A stretch of DNA of 64,000 bases from NCBI GenBank assembly GCA_030680605.1, contig JAUXUQ010000010.1, positions 84,826-148,825 of the forward strand. Direction: 5' to 3'. A program made the translations under genes and the position numbers. The notes under the pieces are model-generated. The model searched no databases and was not told where the DNA came from. It saw only the letters and a list, made by a program, of their open reading frames with translations. Positions 26,235-35,849 of this stretch are shown piece after piece. Source of the DNA: Gammaproteobacteria bacterium (GTDB lineage: Bacteria > Pseudomonadota > Gammaproteobacteria > SURF-13). Numbering within the stretch: the stretch's first letter is position 1; each line of letters starts with the position of its first letter.

Positions 26235-28076
26235 ATGAAACAGGAACAGCAAGAGTCCCAACTCAAGCTCCTTATCGCACACGGCAAGGAGCAGGGCTAC
26301 CTCACCTACCGTGAGGTCAACGATCATCTGCCGGATGAGATCGTCGATCCTGAACAGATCGAAGATATCATCAGCATGATCAATGATATGGGTATTCCAG
26401 TGCACGAAGTGGCACCGGATACCGACACCCTGCTCATGGCGGATACCGCCGTCAGCACGGACGATGATGCCGCTGAAGAGGCCGCTGCGGCACTGGCGGC
26501 AGTGGACAGTGATTTTGGCCGCACCACGGACCCGGTGCGCATGTATATGCGCGAAATGGGCGCGGTCGAGTTGCTGACGCGCGAGGGCGAAATCGTGATC
26601 GCCAAGCGTATCGAAGACGGCTTGTCCCAGGTGCTTTCAGCGCTGGCTACCTATCCCGGCACCATCAGTGACCTCTTGCGTGAGTATGATCGCGCCGAAG
26701 GCGGTGAGCAGCGCCTGGCCGATGTGATCAGCGGTTATATCGATCCGCTTGCGCTAGAGGGCGCGCCGGCTGCGGAAGAGGCTGCCAAGAAGTCGGATGA
26801 CGATGATTCCGGCGACGATGACGATGACAGCGACAGCAGCGATTCAGAAGAGACGCTGGAGACTGGACCTGACCCGGAGGAGGCGCGCACCCGGTTCGCA
26901 GCATTGAGAAGCCTGCAGCAGAAACATGCGATGGCGCTGGCCAAACATGGCAAGCCGCACTCGAAAGCCATGAAACTGCGGCAGGAGCTCACCGACTGTT
27001 TCATGGAGTTCAAGATGGTACCGCGCCTGATCGACCGGCTGGTCGGCAGCCTGCGCCAAGTGGTGGATCGCATTCGCGCCCAGGAGCGCGTGATCATGGA
27101 CATCTGTGTCAACAAGGCGCACATGCCGCGCAAGGAATTCATCACCACCTTTCCCGACAACGAGGTAGATCTGACCTGGCTGGATCGCCACATCAAGGCG
27201 AAGCGCGACTACTCGTCCACGCTGTCCCAGTACCGTGACGAAATACTGCGTGCGCAGAGTCGGCTGGTGGGTATGCAGGATGAATATGGCATGACCATCG
27301 GCGAGATCAAGGACATCAATCGCCGCATGTCCATCGGCGAAGCCAAGGCGCGTCGTGCCAAGAAGGAAATGGTCGAGGCCAACCTGCGTCTGGTGATCTC
27401 GATTGCCAAGAAATATACCAATCGCGGCCTGCAATTTCTCGATCTGATTCAGGAGGGCAACATCGGCCTGATGAAGGCAGTGGACAAGTTCGAGTACCGT
27501 CGCGGTTACAAGTTTTCAACCTACGCCACCTGGTGGATACGCCAGGCCATTACCCGTTCGATTGCCGATCAGGCGCGCACCATCCGTATTCCGGTGCACA
27601 TGATCGAGACCATCAACAAGCTCAACCGCATTTCGCGCCAGATGCTGCAAGAGGTGGGGCGCGAGCCGACGCCGGATGAAATCTCCAAGCGGATGGACAT
27701 GCCGGAAGACAAGGTGCGCAAGATACTCAAGATTGCCAAGGAGCCGATCTCGATGGAGACGCCCATAGGCGATGACGAGGATTCGCATCTGGGCGATTTT
27801 ATCGAGGACATCAACGTGCTGTCGCCCGGTGACGCGGCTACCTTCGAGGGTCTGCGCGAGGCGACGCTGGATGTGCTGGAAGGGCTGACGCCGCGTGAGG
27901 CCAAGGTATTGCGCATGCGCTTCGGCATCGACATGAACACCGACCACACGCTGGAGGAGGTGGGCAAGCAATTTGATGTCACGCGTGAACGCATCCGCCA
28001 GATCGAGGCCAAGGCGTTGCGCAAGTTGCGCCACCCGAGTCGTTCCGAGCAATTGCGGAGCTTCCTGGATCTCTAG
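26235..28076 (+). CDS. rpoD: RNA polymerase sigma70 factor RpoD
   Basis: Primary sigma factor. The 613 residues show region 1.1 ([18 protein letters not shown] onward), region 1.2 ([11 protein letters not shown] near 97), an acidic non-conserved region with a run of Asp/Ser near 185-210, region 2 ([14 protein letters not shown] near 425), and region 4 ([18 protein letters not shown] near 575). A tRNA gene lies about 100 bases downstream. Confidence 0.98.
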   Translation: MKQEQQESQLKLLIAHGKEQGYLTYREVNDHLPDEIVDPEQIEDIISMINDMGIPVHEVAPDTDTLLMADTAVSTDDDAAEEAAAALAAVDSDFGRTTDPVRMYMREMGAVELLTREGEIVIAKRIEDGLSQVLSALATYPGTISDLLREYDRAEGGEQRLADVISGYIDPLALEGAPAAEEAAKKSDDDDSGDDDDDSDSSDSEETLETGPDPEEARTRFAALRSLQQKHAMALAKHGKPHSKAMKLRQELTDCFMEFKMVPRLIDRLVGSLRQVVDRIRAQERVIMDICVNKAHMPRKEFITTFPDNEVDLTWLDRHIKAKRDYSSTLSQYRDEILRAQSRLVGMQDEYGMTIGEIKDINRRMSIGEAKARRAKKEMVEANLRLVISIAKKYTNRGLQFLDLIQEGNIGLMKAVDKFEYRRGYKFSTYATWWIRQAITRSIADQARTIRIPVHMIETINKLNRISRQMLQEVGREPTPDEISKRMDMPEDKVRKILKIAKEPISMETPIGDDEDSHLGDFIEDINVLSPGDAATFEGLREATLDVLEGLTPREAKVLRMRFGIDMNTDHTLEEVGKQFDVTRERIRQIEAKALRKLRHPSRSEQLRSFLDL

Positions 28077-28079
28077 ACG

Positions 28080-28166
28080 GCAGGGAAAAGAAATAAAGAT
28101 ATAAGAGAAAAGTAAAAACAAGATAACAACCCGCTCGTCTCTTTTCCCTTTGTTCTTTTCGCTGTA
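28080..28166. repeat. Purine/pyrimidine imperfect inverted repeat between rpoD and the tRNA
   Basis: A left arm of A/G-rich words (AGGGAAAAGAAATAAAGA) and a right arm of complementary C/T-rich words (CTCTTTTCCCTTTGTTCTTTTC) flank a short AT-rich centre. The match is imperfect, about three bases in four. It may act as a terminator for rpoD or belong to the same class of intergenic repeats seen near gap and the rubrerythrin gene. Confidence 0.45.
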
Positions 28167-28173
28167 TTTAACC

Positions 28174-28250
<77 letters not shown>

Positions 28251-28261
28251 CTTCTGCAACT

Positions 28262-29581
28262 ATGTCGCATACCCCTCCTAAAGTCGGTTTCGTGAGCCTC
28301 GGCTGCCCCAAGGCGCTGGTGGATTCCGAGCAGATACTCACCCAGTTGCGGGCCGAGGGCTACGCGGTTGCACCGACGTACCAGGATGCCGACCTCGTGA
28401 TCGTCAACACCTGTGGTTTCATTGACGCGGCCGTGGAAGAGTCGCTCGATGCCATTGGCGAGGCGCTGGCGGAAAACGGCAAGGTGATTGTGACCGGTTG
28501 CCTCGGCGCCAGGGGCGAGGTGGTCAAGCAGGCCCATCCGCAGGTGCTCGCTGTCACTGGCCCGCACGCACTGCAGGAGGTGATGGCCGCAGTGCACACC
28601 CATTTGCCCGCACTGCACGACCCGTTTGTCAGTCTGGTGCCGCCACAAGGCGTCAAGCTCACACCCAAGCACTACGCCTATCTCAAAATCTCCGAGGGTT
28701 GCAACCACCGCTGCACGTTTTGCATCATCCCTGCAATGCGTGGCGATCTGGTAAGTCGGCCGGTCAACGACGTGCTGCAGGAGGCCGAGAATCTGGTGAA
28801 TGCGGGCGTCAGGGAGCTGCTGGTGATCTCGCAGGACACCAGCGCCTACGGTGTCGATGTCAAATACCGTACCGGATTCTGGCGCGGGCGGCCGACGAAG
28901 ACACACATTACACCGCTGGCGCAGGCGCTGGGCGAGCTGGGGGTGTGGGTGCGGCTGCATTATGTGTACCCCTATCCGCACGTGGATGACCTGATTCCGC
29001 TGATGGCGGAAGGCAAGATTCTGCCCTATCTTGATGTGCCGCTGCAGCATGCGAGTCCTGCCATCCTCAAGGCCATGAGGCGGCCGGCCAACAGCGAAAA
29101 CACGCTGGCACGGATCCAGCGCTGGCGCAGTATCTGCCCGGATATCAGCTTGCGCAGCACCTTCATCGTGGGCTTCCCCGGCGAGACGGCGGACGACTTT
29201 GAGCGCTTGCTGGATTTCTTGCGGGAGGCAGAACTCGACCGTGTCGGAGCCTTCCCCTACTCGGCAGTGGAAGGCGCGCGCGCCAACGCCCTGGCCCAGC
29301 CGGTGGCGGAGGAGGTGAAGCTGGAGCGGCTGGAGCGCTTTATGGCGGTACAGGCGGGTATCTCGGCGACCCGGCTGCAGCGCCGCATAGGGCGCACTTA
29401 CCCAGTGCTGATAGACGCGGTGGACGCCGGCGGGGCGCGTGCCCGTTCGGCCTGTGAGGCACCCGAGATTGACGGTGTGATCAGGGTTTCAGGCGCAGCG
29501 GGGTTGACCGTCGGGGCCCAAATAAAGGTGCGGATTACGGGCGCCGGCCAGCACGATCTGCTGGCCGAGAAAGTGAGCTGA
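28262..29581 (+). CDS. rimO: Ribosomal protein uS12 methylthiotransferase
   Basis: Radical-SAM enzyme that methylthiolates Asp of uS12. The product is 439 residues from the ATG at 28262. The N-terminal UPF0004 domain has three cluster cysteines ([28 protein letters not shown]). The radical-SAM motif is CNHRCTFC near 142-149, and a TRAM domain closes the protein (about 372-438). RimO rather than MiaB follows from the [10 protein letters not shown] and [14 protein letters not shown] forms. Confidence 0.94.
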   Translation: MSHTPPKVGFVSLGCPKALVDSEQILTQLRAEGYAVAPTYQDADLVIVNTCGFIDAAVEESLDAIGEALAENGKVIVTGCLGARGEVVKQAHPQVLAVTGPHALQEVMAAVHTHLPALHDPFVSLVPPQGVKLTPKHYAYLKISEGCNHRCTFCIIPAMRGDLVSRPVNDVLQEAENLVNAGVRELLVISQDTSAYGVDVKYRTGFWRGRPTKTHITPLAQALGELGVWVRLHYVYPYPHVDDLIPLMAEGKILPYLDVPLQHASPAILKAMRRPANSENTLARIQRWRSICPDISLRSTFIVGFPGETADDFERLLDFLREAELDRVGAFPYSAVEGARANALAQPVAEEVKLERLERFMAVQAGISATRLQRRIGRTYPVLIDAVDAGGARARSACEAPEIDGVIRVSGAAGLTVGAQIKVRITGAGQHDLLAEKVS

Positions 29582-29681
29582 TCCAATGTTTGTCATAGCG
29601 GGAAAATCTGTGCTAATCTCAGATGGGTTCTATTGCAGTATTGTCCGCTGACGGAGGTTTAAATTTATTCCAGCAAGATGC

Positions 29682-29711
29682 TTGACAAGGCAAACGCCCT
29701 CGTCATACCAT
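29682..29711 (+). promoter_or_regulatory. Sigma70 promoter of the phosphoesterase-cytochrome pair
   Basis: A perfect TTGACA and TACCAT (consensus TATAAT) with an 18-base spacer, about 95 bases upstream of the phosphoesterase start. The leader in between is AT-rich. This supports the pair being an independent transcription unit rather than a continuation of rimO. Confidence 0.6.
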
Positions 29712-29804
29712 CTAACGCGGTTAATATAAAACCTTAGGAAGCAGGCATTTCTTTGATTAACCTCATAAAATCAAAAAATCCACAAGCCAAATAGGAGAGT
29801 AACG

Positions 29805-30932
29805 ATGATGAATATCAGTCGCCGTAATTTCCTCAAGGGCGCTGCTGCTGCCAGTGTTGGCAGTATCATCCCCCTGAGCATGGTCACGGTCGAGGCCGAA
29901 GCAGGCGTAGCTGGAGGTGAGTCATTCACCTTCGCCTGGGTCACCGACCAGCACATACAACTAATCACTGGTGGCAAGTTCGTAAAGAGCTGGGACGACG
30001 GTTTCAAGCTGGCGATCAGCGAAGTGATGAACGCCAACCCGAAGCCCGACTTCTGCTACTTCGGTGGTGACATAGCCCAGGCCGGCCTCAAGGCCGAGAT
30101 GGATCACGGTTTGGAGATGTGGTCCAAGACCGGTCTCAAGGTCAAAGCCATCCAAGGTGAGCACGACTACTTCCTCGACATGGGCAAGTCGACCAGAGCC
30201 GCTTATGGCAAAGATGCCATGCCCGCCGACAACTACACCTTCGAGCACAAGGGCGTGCAGTTCATCATGCTGACCACCATCCGTGGCGACGCAGCCTGGG
30301 AAGCGAAACACGCCAAGAATCCCCAGGTACGCATGAACGAGATGATGCGCATTGACAACTATGTTGATGGTTCTCCCTTCCAGCTGGGCAAAGAAGGCCA
30401 GGCCTGGTTGAAGAAGACCGTCGCCGGTCTGGACAAGAACAAGCACACCATCGTGTGCTCGCACTCCCCGCTTCAGAAGATCTACAACGGCTGGAACTTC
30501 TGGACCGAGGACGCGGAAGAGATCCAGGCTATTCTGGCACCGTTCAGGCGCGTGACCGTGCTGTACAACCACGTGCACCAGCCTATGGCCAGCCAGAAGG
30601 GCAACATCGCCTTCTTCTCCAACTTCTCCACCTCTTGGCCGTGGCCGCATGTGAGCACCGTGGCCGATGCCACCATGTGCGGAGACGGCGCTTACAAGGG
30701 CTGCGCAAAGGGAGCGGACTACTACCCGAACCTGATCCTGCCTTATCACCGCGCCGATGTCGCAAACTTCCGCGATGCGACCGGCTGGACCTTCGTCAAC
30801 ACGGATACCGGCGGCAAGTTCGAGGCCGAAGTTACCCAGTGGGGCGACAATCCCAAGCGTAAGGTCGTCTGGGATGGCAAGCTCAAGGAAGTGGGCGCCG
30901 GGCCTGCCGCCAAGTCCCAGATGAATTACTAA
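29805..30932 (+). CDS. Tat-exported calcineurin-like metallophosphoesterase
   Basis: A 375-residue protein with a twin-arginine signal (SRRNFLKG at 5-12, Ala-rich h-region to about 33), so it is exported folded to the periplasm, probably with metal already bound. Dimetal phosphoesterase motifs are in order: DQH at 48-50, GGD at 87-89, GEHD at 118-121 (usual GNHD), CSHS near 218-221, and NHVH at 255-258 (usual GHxH). The substrate is unknown. SoxB and 5'-nucleotidases share the fold, but this protein lacks their C-terminal domain. It forms a two-gene operon with the cytochrome 19 bases downstream, which suggests a redox-linked role. Confidence 0.82.
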   Translation: MMNISRRNFLKGAAAASVGSIIPLSMVTVEAEAGVAGGESFTFAWVTDQHIQLITGGKFVKSWDDGFKLAISEVMNANPKPDFCYFGGDIAQAGLKAEMDHGLEMWSKTGLKVKAIQGEHDYFLDMGKSTRAAYGKDAMPADNYTFEHKGVQFIMLTTIRGDAAWEAKHAKNPQVRMNEMMRIDNYVDGSPFQLGKEGQAWLKKTVAGLDKNKHTIVCSHSPLQKIYNGWNFWTEDAEEIQAILAPFRRVTVLYNHVHQPMASQKGNIAFFSNFSTSWPWPHVSTVADATMCGDGAYKGCAKGADYYPNLILPYHRADVANFRDATGWTFVNTDTGGKFEAEVTQWGDNPKRKVVWDGKLKEVGAGPAAKSQMNY

Positions 30933-30951
30933 GAGAATAAGGAGAAAACTT

Positions 30952-31362
30952 ATGATGATTCGTAAAAGTACATTGGCCGCGCTGGGCGCGTCCTTTATTC
31001 TGGGCCTTGGCGTAACGGTGTCAGCGCATGCCGAAGTCGTGAAAGACACGGCCAAGTGGGACAGTGAGTACAAGGCCTCCGTAGATCGCGGTGACGCTCT
31101 GTTCCATGGCGGAATCAAGAGCGACAACGAGGTGGCCTGCGTTCAGTGCCATCCGGAAGCCTCCAACACCCACGCGGAGACCTATCCCAAGTACCAGAAG
31201 CAGCTCGGCAAGGTGTCGCAGCTGTGGGAGATGACCAACTGGTGCATCGAGAACCCGCTGGAAAGCAAGGCTATCGCTGCGGACAGTCAGGACATGGTCG
31301 ATTTGGTTGCCTACATGACCAACATCCGTAAGGGCCTCAAGCTGGCACCAGGAACGTACTAA
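30952..31362 (+). CDS. SoxA-like monohaem cytochrome c
   Basis: A 136-residue periplasmic cytochrome with a signal peptide cleaved after AHA (residue 27). One haem-attachment motif CVQCH lies at 63-67. The segment after it (YPKYQ near 78, then MTNWCIENPLESKA at 94-107, DMVDLVAYMTNI near 114) resembles the haem domain of SoxA-type cytochromes, where residues of an N-x-C stretch follow the haem. Cys98, Met94, Met115 and Met122 are candidate sixth ligands. The start has AAGGAG 7 bases upstream. The family resemblance is from memory of SoxA sequences, not from a search. Confidence 0.75.
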   Translation: MMIRKSTLAALGASFILGLGVTVSAHAEVVKDTAKWDSEYKASVDRGDALFHGGIKSDNEVACVQCHPEASNTHAETYPKYQKQLGKVSQLWEMTNWCIENPLESKAIAADSQDMVDLVAYMTNIRKGLKLAPGTY

Positions 31363-31396
31363 TAATCAGCACCTGAGTTAAATTGCAGTAGTTGCG

Positions 31397-31429
31397 ACGG
31401 CACTGTGGTGACACAGTGCCGTTTTTTTT
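31397..31429 (+). terminator. Intrinsic terminator of the phosphoesterase-cytochrome operon
   Basis: A perfect 10-11 bp stem (ACGGCACTGTG / CACAGTGCCGT) with a GTGA loop, followed by eight T's. It ends 10 bases before the convergent bioA stop and cleanly closes the two-gene operon. Confidence 0.92.
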
Positions 31430-31439
31430 GCCTGGCGAT

Positions 31440-32789
31440 TTAGTCCGCCGTCGCGTGGCTGATGCCAGCCCAGGCCGCTGCCGCCATTTTCTGTATCTCC
31501 CCGGGCGTGATTACATAGGGCGGCATGAAGTAAACCACATCTCCCAGCGGGCGTAACAGCACGCCGCTGGCGAGCGCATGCTGACAGGCTTGTCGGCCGC
31601 GCCGCTGCTGCCACGGATAAGGCTGCCGTGCGGCCTTGTCCTGCACCATCTCGACCGCCAGTATCATGCCCGTCTGCCGCACTTCTGCTATGTGGGGATG
31701 GGCGGCAAAGTGCGCGGTGGCGTCATGCATCGCCCCGGCCAGTGCCTGATTACTCTCGAGCACCTTGTCCTGTGCAAAAATATCCAGTGTCGCCAGTGCC
31801 GCACGGCAGGCAAGCGCGTTGCCGGTGTAGCTGTGTGAGTGCAGAAAGGCCTTGAGCGCAGCGTAATCGTCGTAGAAGGCCTGATAGATCGTATCTGTGG
31901 TGAGAACAACAGACAGCGGCAGATAGCCGCCGGTCAGCCCTTTGCCGAGGCAGAGAAAATCAGGCGTGATGGCGGACTGCTCGCAGGCGAACAGGGTGCC
32001 GGTGCGCCCAAAGCCAACAGCGACCTCATCGGCGATCAGATGCACGCTGTGGCGATCGCAAGCCTCGCGCAGCAGCGTTAAATATACCGGGTCATACATG
32101 CGCATGCCGCCCGCACACTGCACCAGCGGCTCGACAATGACTGCGCACACCTCATCGGCATGCGTCTCCAGTGCAGATTCCATATAGCTGAACATGCGCA
32201 TGGAGTAAGCGGCACAGGATTCGTCGGGCTCACGGTGAAAACAATCGGGTGAGGGCACGTGGATGACGTCCATCAGCAGTGGTGCGTAGGTTTCCTTGTA
32301 GAGCGCGACGTTGCCAACAGCCAGCGCACCGAGGGTTTCACCGTGATAGCTGTTGCTTAGGCTGATGAATCGGGTTTTGCGCGACTGACCCAGATTGCGC
32401 CAGTAGTGATAGCTGGCCTTGAGTGCGATCTCAACGGCGGCCGAGCCATTATCAGCATAAAAACAGCGTGTGAGCCCCGCTGGAGCAAGCTCAATCAGTC
32501 GTTCGGAGAGCTCAATGACCGGCGCGTGCGTGAAACCCGCGAGCAGAACGTGCTCGAGTTGCCCAAGCTGGTCTTGCAGTGCCGTATTGATGCGCGGATT
32601 GCAATGGCCGAACAGATTGACCCACCACGAGCTGATGGCATCCAGGTAACGGTTGCCGTCATAGTCCTCCAGCCACACGCCTGTGCCGCGCCTGATGGGG
32701 ATGGGCGGAAGTTGCTCGTGGTCCTTCATCTGTGTGCAGGGATGCCACAGCCGTGCAAGGTCGCGGCGGGACAGGCTAGTGTTGTTCAT
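31440..32789 (-). CDS. bioA: Adenosylmethionine-8-amino-7-oxononanoate aminotransferase
   Basis: PLP enzyme that makes 7,8-diaminopelargonate in biotin synthesis. The length is 449 residues. Markers are LWHPCTQMKDHE near 14, SSWWVNLFGHCNPRIN near 53, SYHGETLGALAVG near 147, LIADEVAVGFGRTG near 243, and the PLP-binding Lys in CLGKGLTGGYLPLS near 280. No other bio gene is adjacent. It is convergent with the cytochrome operon and may be followed by no other gene on its strand until that terminator. Confidence 0.95.
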   Translation of the reverse strand: MNNTSLSRRDLARLWHPCTQMKDHEQLPPIPIRRGTGVWLEDYDGNRYLDAISSWWVNLFGHCNPRINTALQDQLGQLEHVLLAGFTHAPVIELSERLIELAPAGLTRCFYADNGSAAVEIALKASYHYWRNLGQSRKTRFISLSNSYHGETLGALAVGNVALYKETYAPLLMDVIHVPSPDCFHREPDESCAAYSMRMFSYMESALETHADEVCAVIVEPLVQCAGGMRMYDPVYLTLLREACDRHSVHLIADEVAVGFGRTGTLFACEQSAITPDFLCLGKGLTGGYLPLSVVLTTDTIYQAFYDDYAALKAFLHSHSYTGNALACRAALATLDIFAQDKVLESNQALAGAMHDATAHFAAHPHIAEVRQTGMILAVEMVQDKAARQPYPWQQRRGRQACQHALASGVLLRPLGDVVYFMPPYVITPGEIQKMAAAAWAGISHATAD

Positions 32790-32841
32790 GGCGGAGTAAC
32801 AATGTTATTTAGGCATCGCCATGATAAACAAATTAACGAGT

Positions 32842-34563
32842 TTAATCGGGCTTTTTCGAGGCAGTTTGCAGCGTGCGCGCCTGCAGCCAGGGCGGCATGT
32901 CTTCTGCGGGCATCGGCTGTGCAATAAAGTAGCCCTGTGCCTCGTCGCAGTCGAATTCGATAAGACGCTCCAGCGTTTCTTTGTTCTCCACGCCTTCGGC
33001 CACCACCTTGAGACCGAGATTGTGGGCGAGATCAATTATGGAGCGCACAATCGTCGCCGAGTCAGCATTCAAAATCATGTCGAGCACAAGCGACTCGTCA
33101 ATTTTGATGGCCGTGACTGGTAGCTTCTTCAGGTAGGCGAGCGAGGAGTAACCGCTGCCGAAGTCATCAATGTGGAGGCGTATGCCCATATCACGTAGCT
33201 TGCTCAGGATGCCGAGCGCACGTACAGGATCCTCCATGAGCGCGCTCTCGGTGATCTCGAGCTCGATCATGTTGGTTTCCATGGTGCGGCCGATGAGTAA
33301 TGCCTCGATCTTGTACACAATTGCTGAATCGAGCATGTTGCGTACCGACAGGTTAACGGCGATCGGCACGCGCCAGCCCTGCTCACGCCAGATCCAGGCT
33401 TGTTGCACGGCCGTCTCCAGCACGTTCAACGTGAGCGGGTGGATGAGTCCGCTCTTTTCAGCCAGCAGGATGAATTCGTCCGGCGGTACGTATCCCAGTT
33501 CAGGATGGTTCCATCGCGCCAGCGCCTCCGCTCCGCATACCGTACCATTACGCAGGTTCACCTTGGGCTGGAAATGCAGGACGATCTGGCGGTTGTCGAT
33601 GGCAGTGCGCAACTCGCCCATGAGCAGCAGGCGTTTAGGGCTCGATGGATCGAGCAGCGGGTCGTACATGGAGAGCGACCCGCTGTCGCGTTGCGCGAGT
33701 GAAAGCGCAACGTCTGCATGCTGCAGGAGTTGGCGAGGGTTGGCCCCGTGCGCGGGAGCCAAGGCAGCACCGAGACGCACATTCAGCTCGAGCGGGAAGC
33801 CCGCGACCTCGAAGGGCTGCTGAAAGGCTGCAAGCACCGTCTGCGCGTGCGCCATGACATCTGTGTGGTCGCAGGGGTAGAACAGCAATGCAAATTCGTC
33901 GGCGCCAAAGTGCGCCGCCATGTCGGCACGACGTAGCTGTTTGATTAATTGTGACGCTGCCTGCTGCAGGAGCGCGTCGCCGTAGTCGTGTCCGAGGGCC
34001 TCGTTCACATCGCGGAAGCGGTTGATGTTCAGCATAAACAGGGCGAAGGGCTGGTGATCCCGTTGCGCGTCGACAAAGGCCTGTTCCAGCCGCTCCTGGA
34101 GTTGTAGACGGTTCGGCAGCTCAGTGAGAGGGTCGAAGTAGGCAAGATGATGGATACGTTCCTCGGCATGTCGGCGCACCCTCAGCACCTCAGCCTCATC
34201 GAGCACGTGTCTGACTGCTGATGCCAGATGCTCCATGCGGTTCTTTGTGATGTAGTCCTGTGCCCCCGCTTTGATGGCCGCCACGGCCGCACCTTCGTCG
34301 ACTGCGTCCGAGAGAAGGAGGAACGGAATGTCCAAATTCACCTCTCGCACGATCCGCAGAGCGTCAAGACCGTTGAACTGCGGCACCGAGTAGTCGGAGA
34401 TCACGATGTCCCATGACTGGCTGCGGAGTGCGTAGTGTAGGGCCTCGGGGGTAATTACCCGCTCGACCTGTGGGTCGTAGCCGCCGTGCCGAAGTTCATG
34501 GAGCATGAGTTCGGCATCATCCGCAGAATCCTCCACGATCAAGACACGCAACATCTTTGCCAT
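32842..34563 (-). CDS. Response regulator with degenerate GGDEF and intact EAL domain
   Basis: Likely c-di-GMP phosphodiesterase controlled by phosphorylation. The 573-residue protein starts at the ATG at 34563 (open frame further upstream has no homology). Receiver domain: 4-122 with Asp57 in ISDYS. GGDEF domain: about 140-300, but the signature reads GADEF at 220-224, with an RxxD I-site (RRAD) five bases before it. EAL domain: about 315-560 with EAL at 346-348, NLS, ITES, DDFGSGYSSL, and AEGVE all present. A catalytically dead GGDEF that binds GTP to activate the EAL partner is a known arrangement. No cognate kinase is adjacent. Confidence 0.9.
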   Translation of the reverse strand: MAKMLRVLIVEDSADDAELMLHELRHGGYDPQVERVITPEALHYALRSQSWDIVISDYSVPQFNGLDALRIVREVNLDIPFLLLSDAVDEGAAVAAIKAGAQDYITKNRMEHLASAVRHVLDEAEVLRVRRHAEERIHHLAYFDPLTELPNRLQLQERLEQAFVDAQRDHQPFALFMLNINRFRDVNEALGHDYGDALLQQAASQLIKQLRRADMAAHFGADEFALLFYPCDHTDVMAHAQTVLAAFQQPFEVAGFPLELNVRLGAALAPAHGANPRQLLQHADVALSLAQRDSGSLSMYDPLLDPSSPKRLLLMGELRTAIDNRQIVLHFQPKVNLRNGTVCGAEALARWNHPELGYVPPDEFILLAEKSGLIHPLTLNVLETAVQQAWIWREQGWRVPIAVNLSVRNMLDSAIVYKIEALLIGRTMETNMIELEITESALMEDPVRALGILSKLRDMGIRLHIDDFGSGYSSLAYLKKLPVTAIKIDESLVLDMILNADSATIVRSIIDLAHNLGLKVVAEGVENKETLERLIEFDCDEAQGYFIAQPMPAEDMPPWLQARTLQTASKKPD

Positions 34564-34624
34564 GGTCTGTATGCCTTTAGTAGGAGTGGTTAATACGGCC
34601 CAGGGGTGGGGCTTATCCTTGGAC

Positions 34625-34828
34625 TCAGCCGATAGCGCCAACCGTCGTGTCGCTCCCGTGAGCGGGGGAAGGCTGCCGATATGCTGCTGCGCACAGTCGG
34701 CACAGGTGACAAGCATAGCCCAGGCTCTGTTGTGGCGCGGCAAAGATGATGAGTTCGAAGGCCGGGGCGATTGCGAACAGCACTGACAAACGTCCCGATA
34801 GTCCGCGAAAGGAGAGCTTGGGTGACAC
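34625..34828 (-). CDS. Doubtful small ORF with one hydrophobic segment
   Basis: In the 382-base gap between metF and the GGDEF/EAL gene, a 67-codon frame starts at GTG with AAAGGGGGTG about 8 bases upstream. It reads LSGRLSVLFAIAPAFELII (possible membrane segment) followed by CHLCRLC. Nothing else supports it, and codon content is ambiguous. The rest of the gap holds no recognisable gene; a weak AT hairpin (34928-34947) overlaps the metF stop. Confidence 0.25.
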   Translation of the reverse strand: MSPKLSFRGLSGRLSVLFAIAPAFELIIFAAPQQSLGYACHLCRLCAAAYRQPSPAHGSDTTVGAIG

Positions 34829-34945
34829 GCCTTACACCCCCTTTGACCAGGTATGTGACAGCGTTGGTTGCGATATTCCGGTGCCGGCACATCGGTAACA
34901 CGAAGATACGTGGGCCTGCACAGGATAGAGTATATATCAATATAC

Positions 34946-35836
34946 TCAGGCGGGAAGCGTCAGCGATGACCCTCCTGGTGGGATCTTTGTGCCAAGATTC
35001 AGATTTTTCCAAATTGCTGTTACTGGCGTAGCCTGGTTCATGGTGTAGAAGTGCAGGCCGGGGGCGCCTGCCTCCAGCAGTCTGTGGCACAGCTCTGTGA
35101 CTACATCGAGGCCAAAGGCGCGCAGTGACTCAGCATCATCGCTAAACGCCTCCAGGCGCTTGCGTATCCAGCGCGGAATTTCTGCTCCGCAGCGGTCTGA
35201 GAAGCGTGCGAGCTGCGTGTAGTTGGTAATCGGCATGATGCCGGGCACGATGGGTAGTGTGATGCCCAGTTTCTCACAGCTGTCCACAAAGCGGTAATAG
35301 GCGTCAGGGTTGTAAAAATATTGGGTCATGGCGCTGTCGGCGCCAGCCTCGACCTTGCACTGGAAGTGCTGCAGATCTACGGAGGCATTGCTGGCCTCGG
35401 GATGGAATTCCGGGTAAGCAGCGACTTCGATATGGAAATGGTTTCCTGTTTCGGCCCGGATGAACGCCACCAGATCACTGGCATGGGGCAGATCACCCGG
35501 GGTACCCCCCTCCTCCGGGAGGTCACCGCGCAACGCCACGATGTGACGGATTCCATGCTGCCGGTAAGCGTCGAGCAGCGTACGCAACTCCTCGCGCGAC
35601 GAGGCGATGCAGGAAAGATGCGGTGCGGCCTGCAGGCCGGCGTGCTGTATCTCTAAGACAGTTTCAAGCGTGCGGTCACGTGTACTGCCGCCCGCGCCGA
35701 AGGTGACTGAAAAAAAGCGCGGGTTTAGCTGCGCCAGTGTGTTGCGTACTTCGCGCAGTTTTAGTGCGGCGTCTTTGGTTTTGGGTGGGAAGAACTCGAA
35801 ACTGAAGACGCGTTCATGTTTTTTTTGGGAAATCAT
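34946..35836 (-). CDS. metF: Methylenetetrahydrofolate reductase
   Basis: FAD enzyme that makes 5-methyl-THF for methionine synthesis. The 296-residue TIM-barrel protein starts with FSFEFFPPKTKDAALKL and contains FSVTFGAGGSTRD near 42, HIVALRGDLP near 98, and DSAMTQYFYNPDAYY near 165. It is the last gene of metK-ahcY-metF, separated from ahcY by 63 bases with an inverted repeat. Confidence 0.96.
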   Translation of the reverse strand: MISQKKHERVFSFEFFPPKTKDAALKLREVRNTLAQLNPRFFSVTFGAGGSTRDRTLETVLEIQHAGLQAAPHLSCIASSREELRTLLDAYRQHGIRHIVALRGDLPEEGGTPGDLPHASDLVAFIRAETGNHFHIEVAAYPEFHPEASNASVDLQHFQCKVEAGADSAMTQYFYNPDAYYRFVDSCEKLGITLPIVPGIMPITNYTQLARFSDRCGAEIPRWIRKRLEAFSDDAESLRAFGLDVVTELCHRLLEAGAPGLHFYTMNQATPVTAIWKNLNLGTKIPPGGSSLTLPA

Positions 35837-35849
35837 ATAAATGCAGTAA

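Noticed and set aside
29961..31127. 388-codon frame antisense to the phosphoesterase and cytochrome
   Set aside because: Shadow; the + strand genes have Tat and CxxCH motifs, promoter, ribosome sites and terminator.
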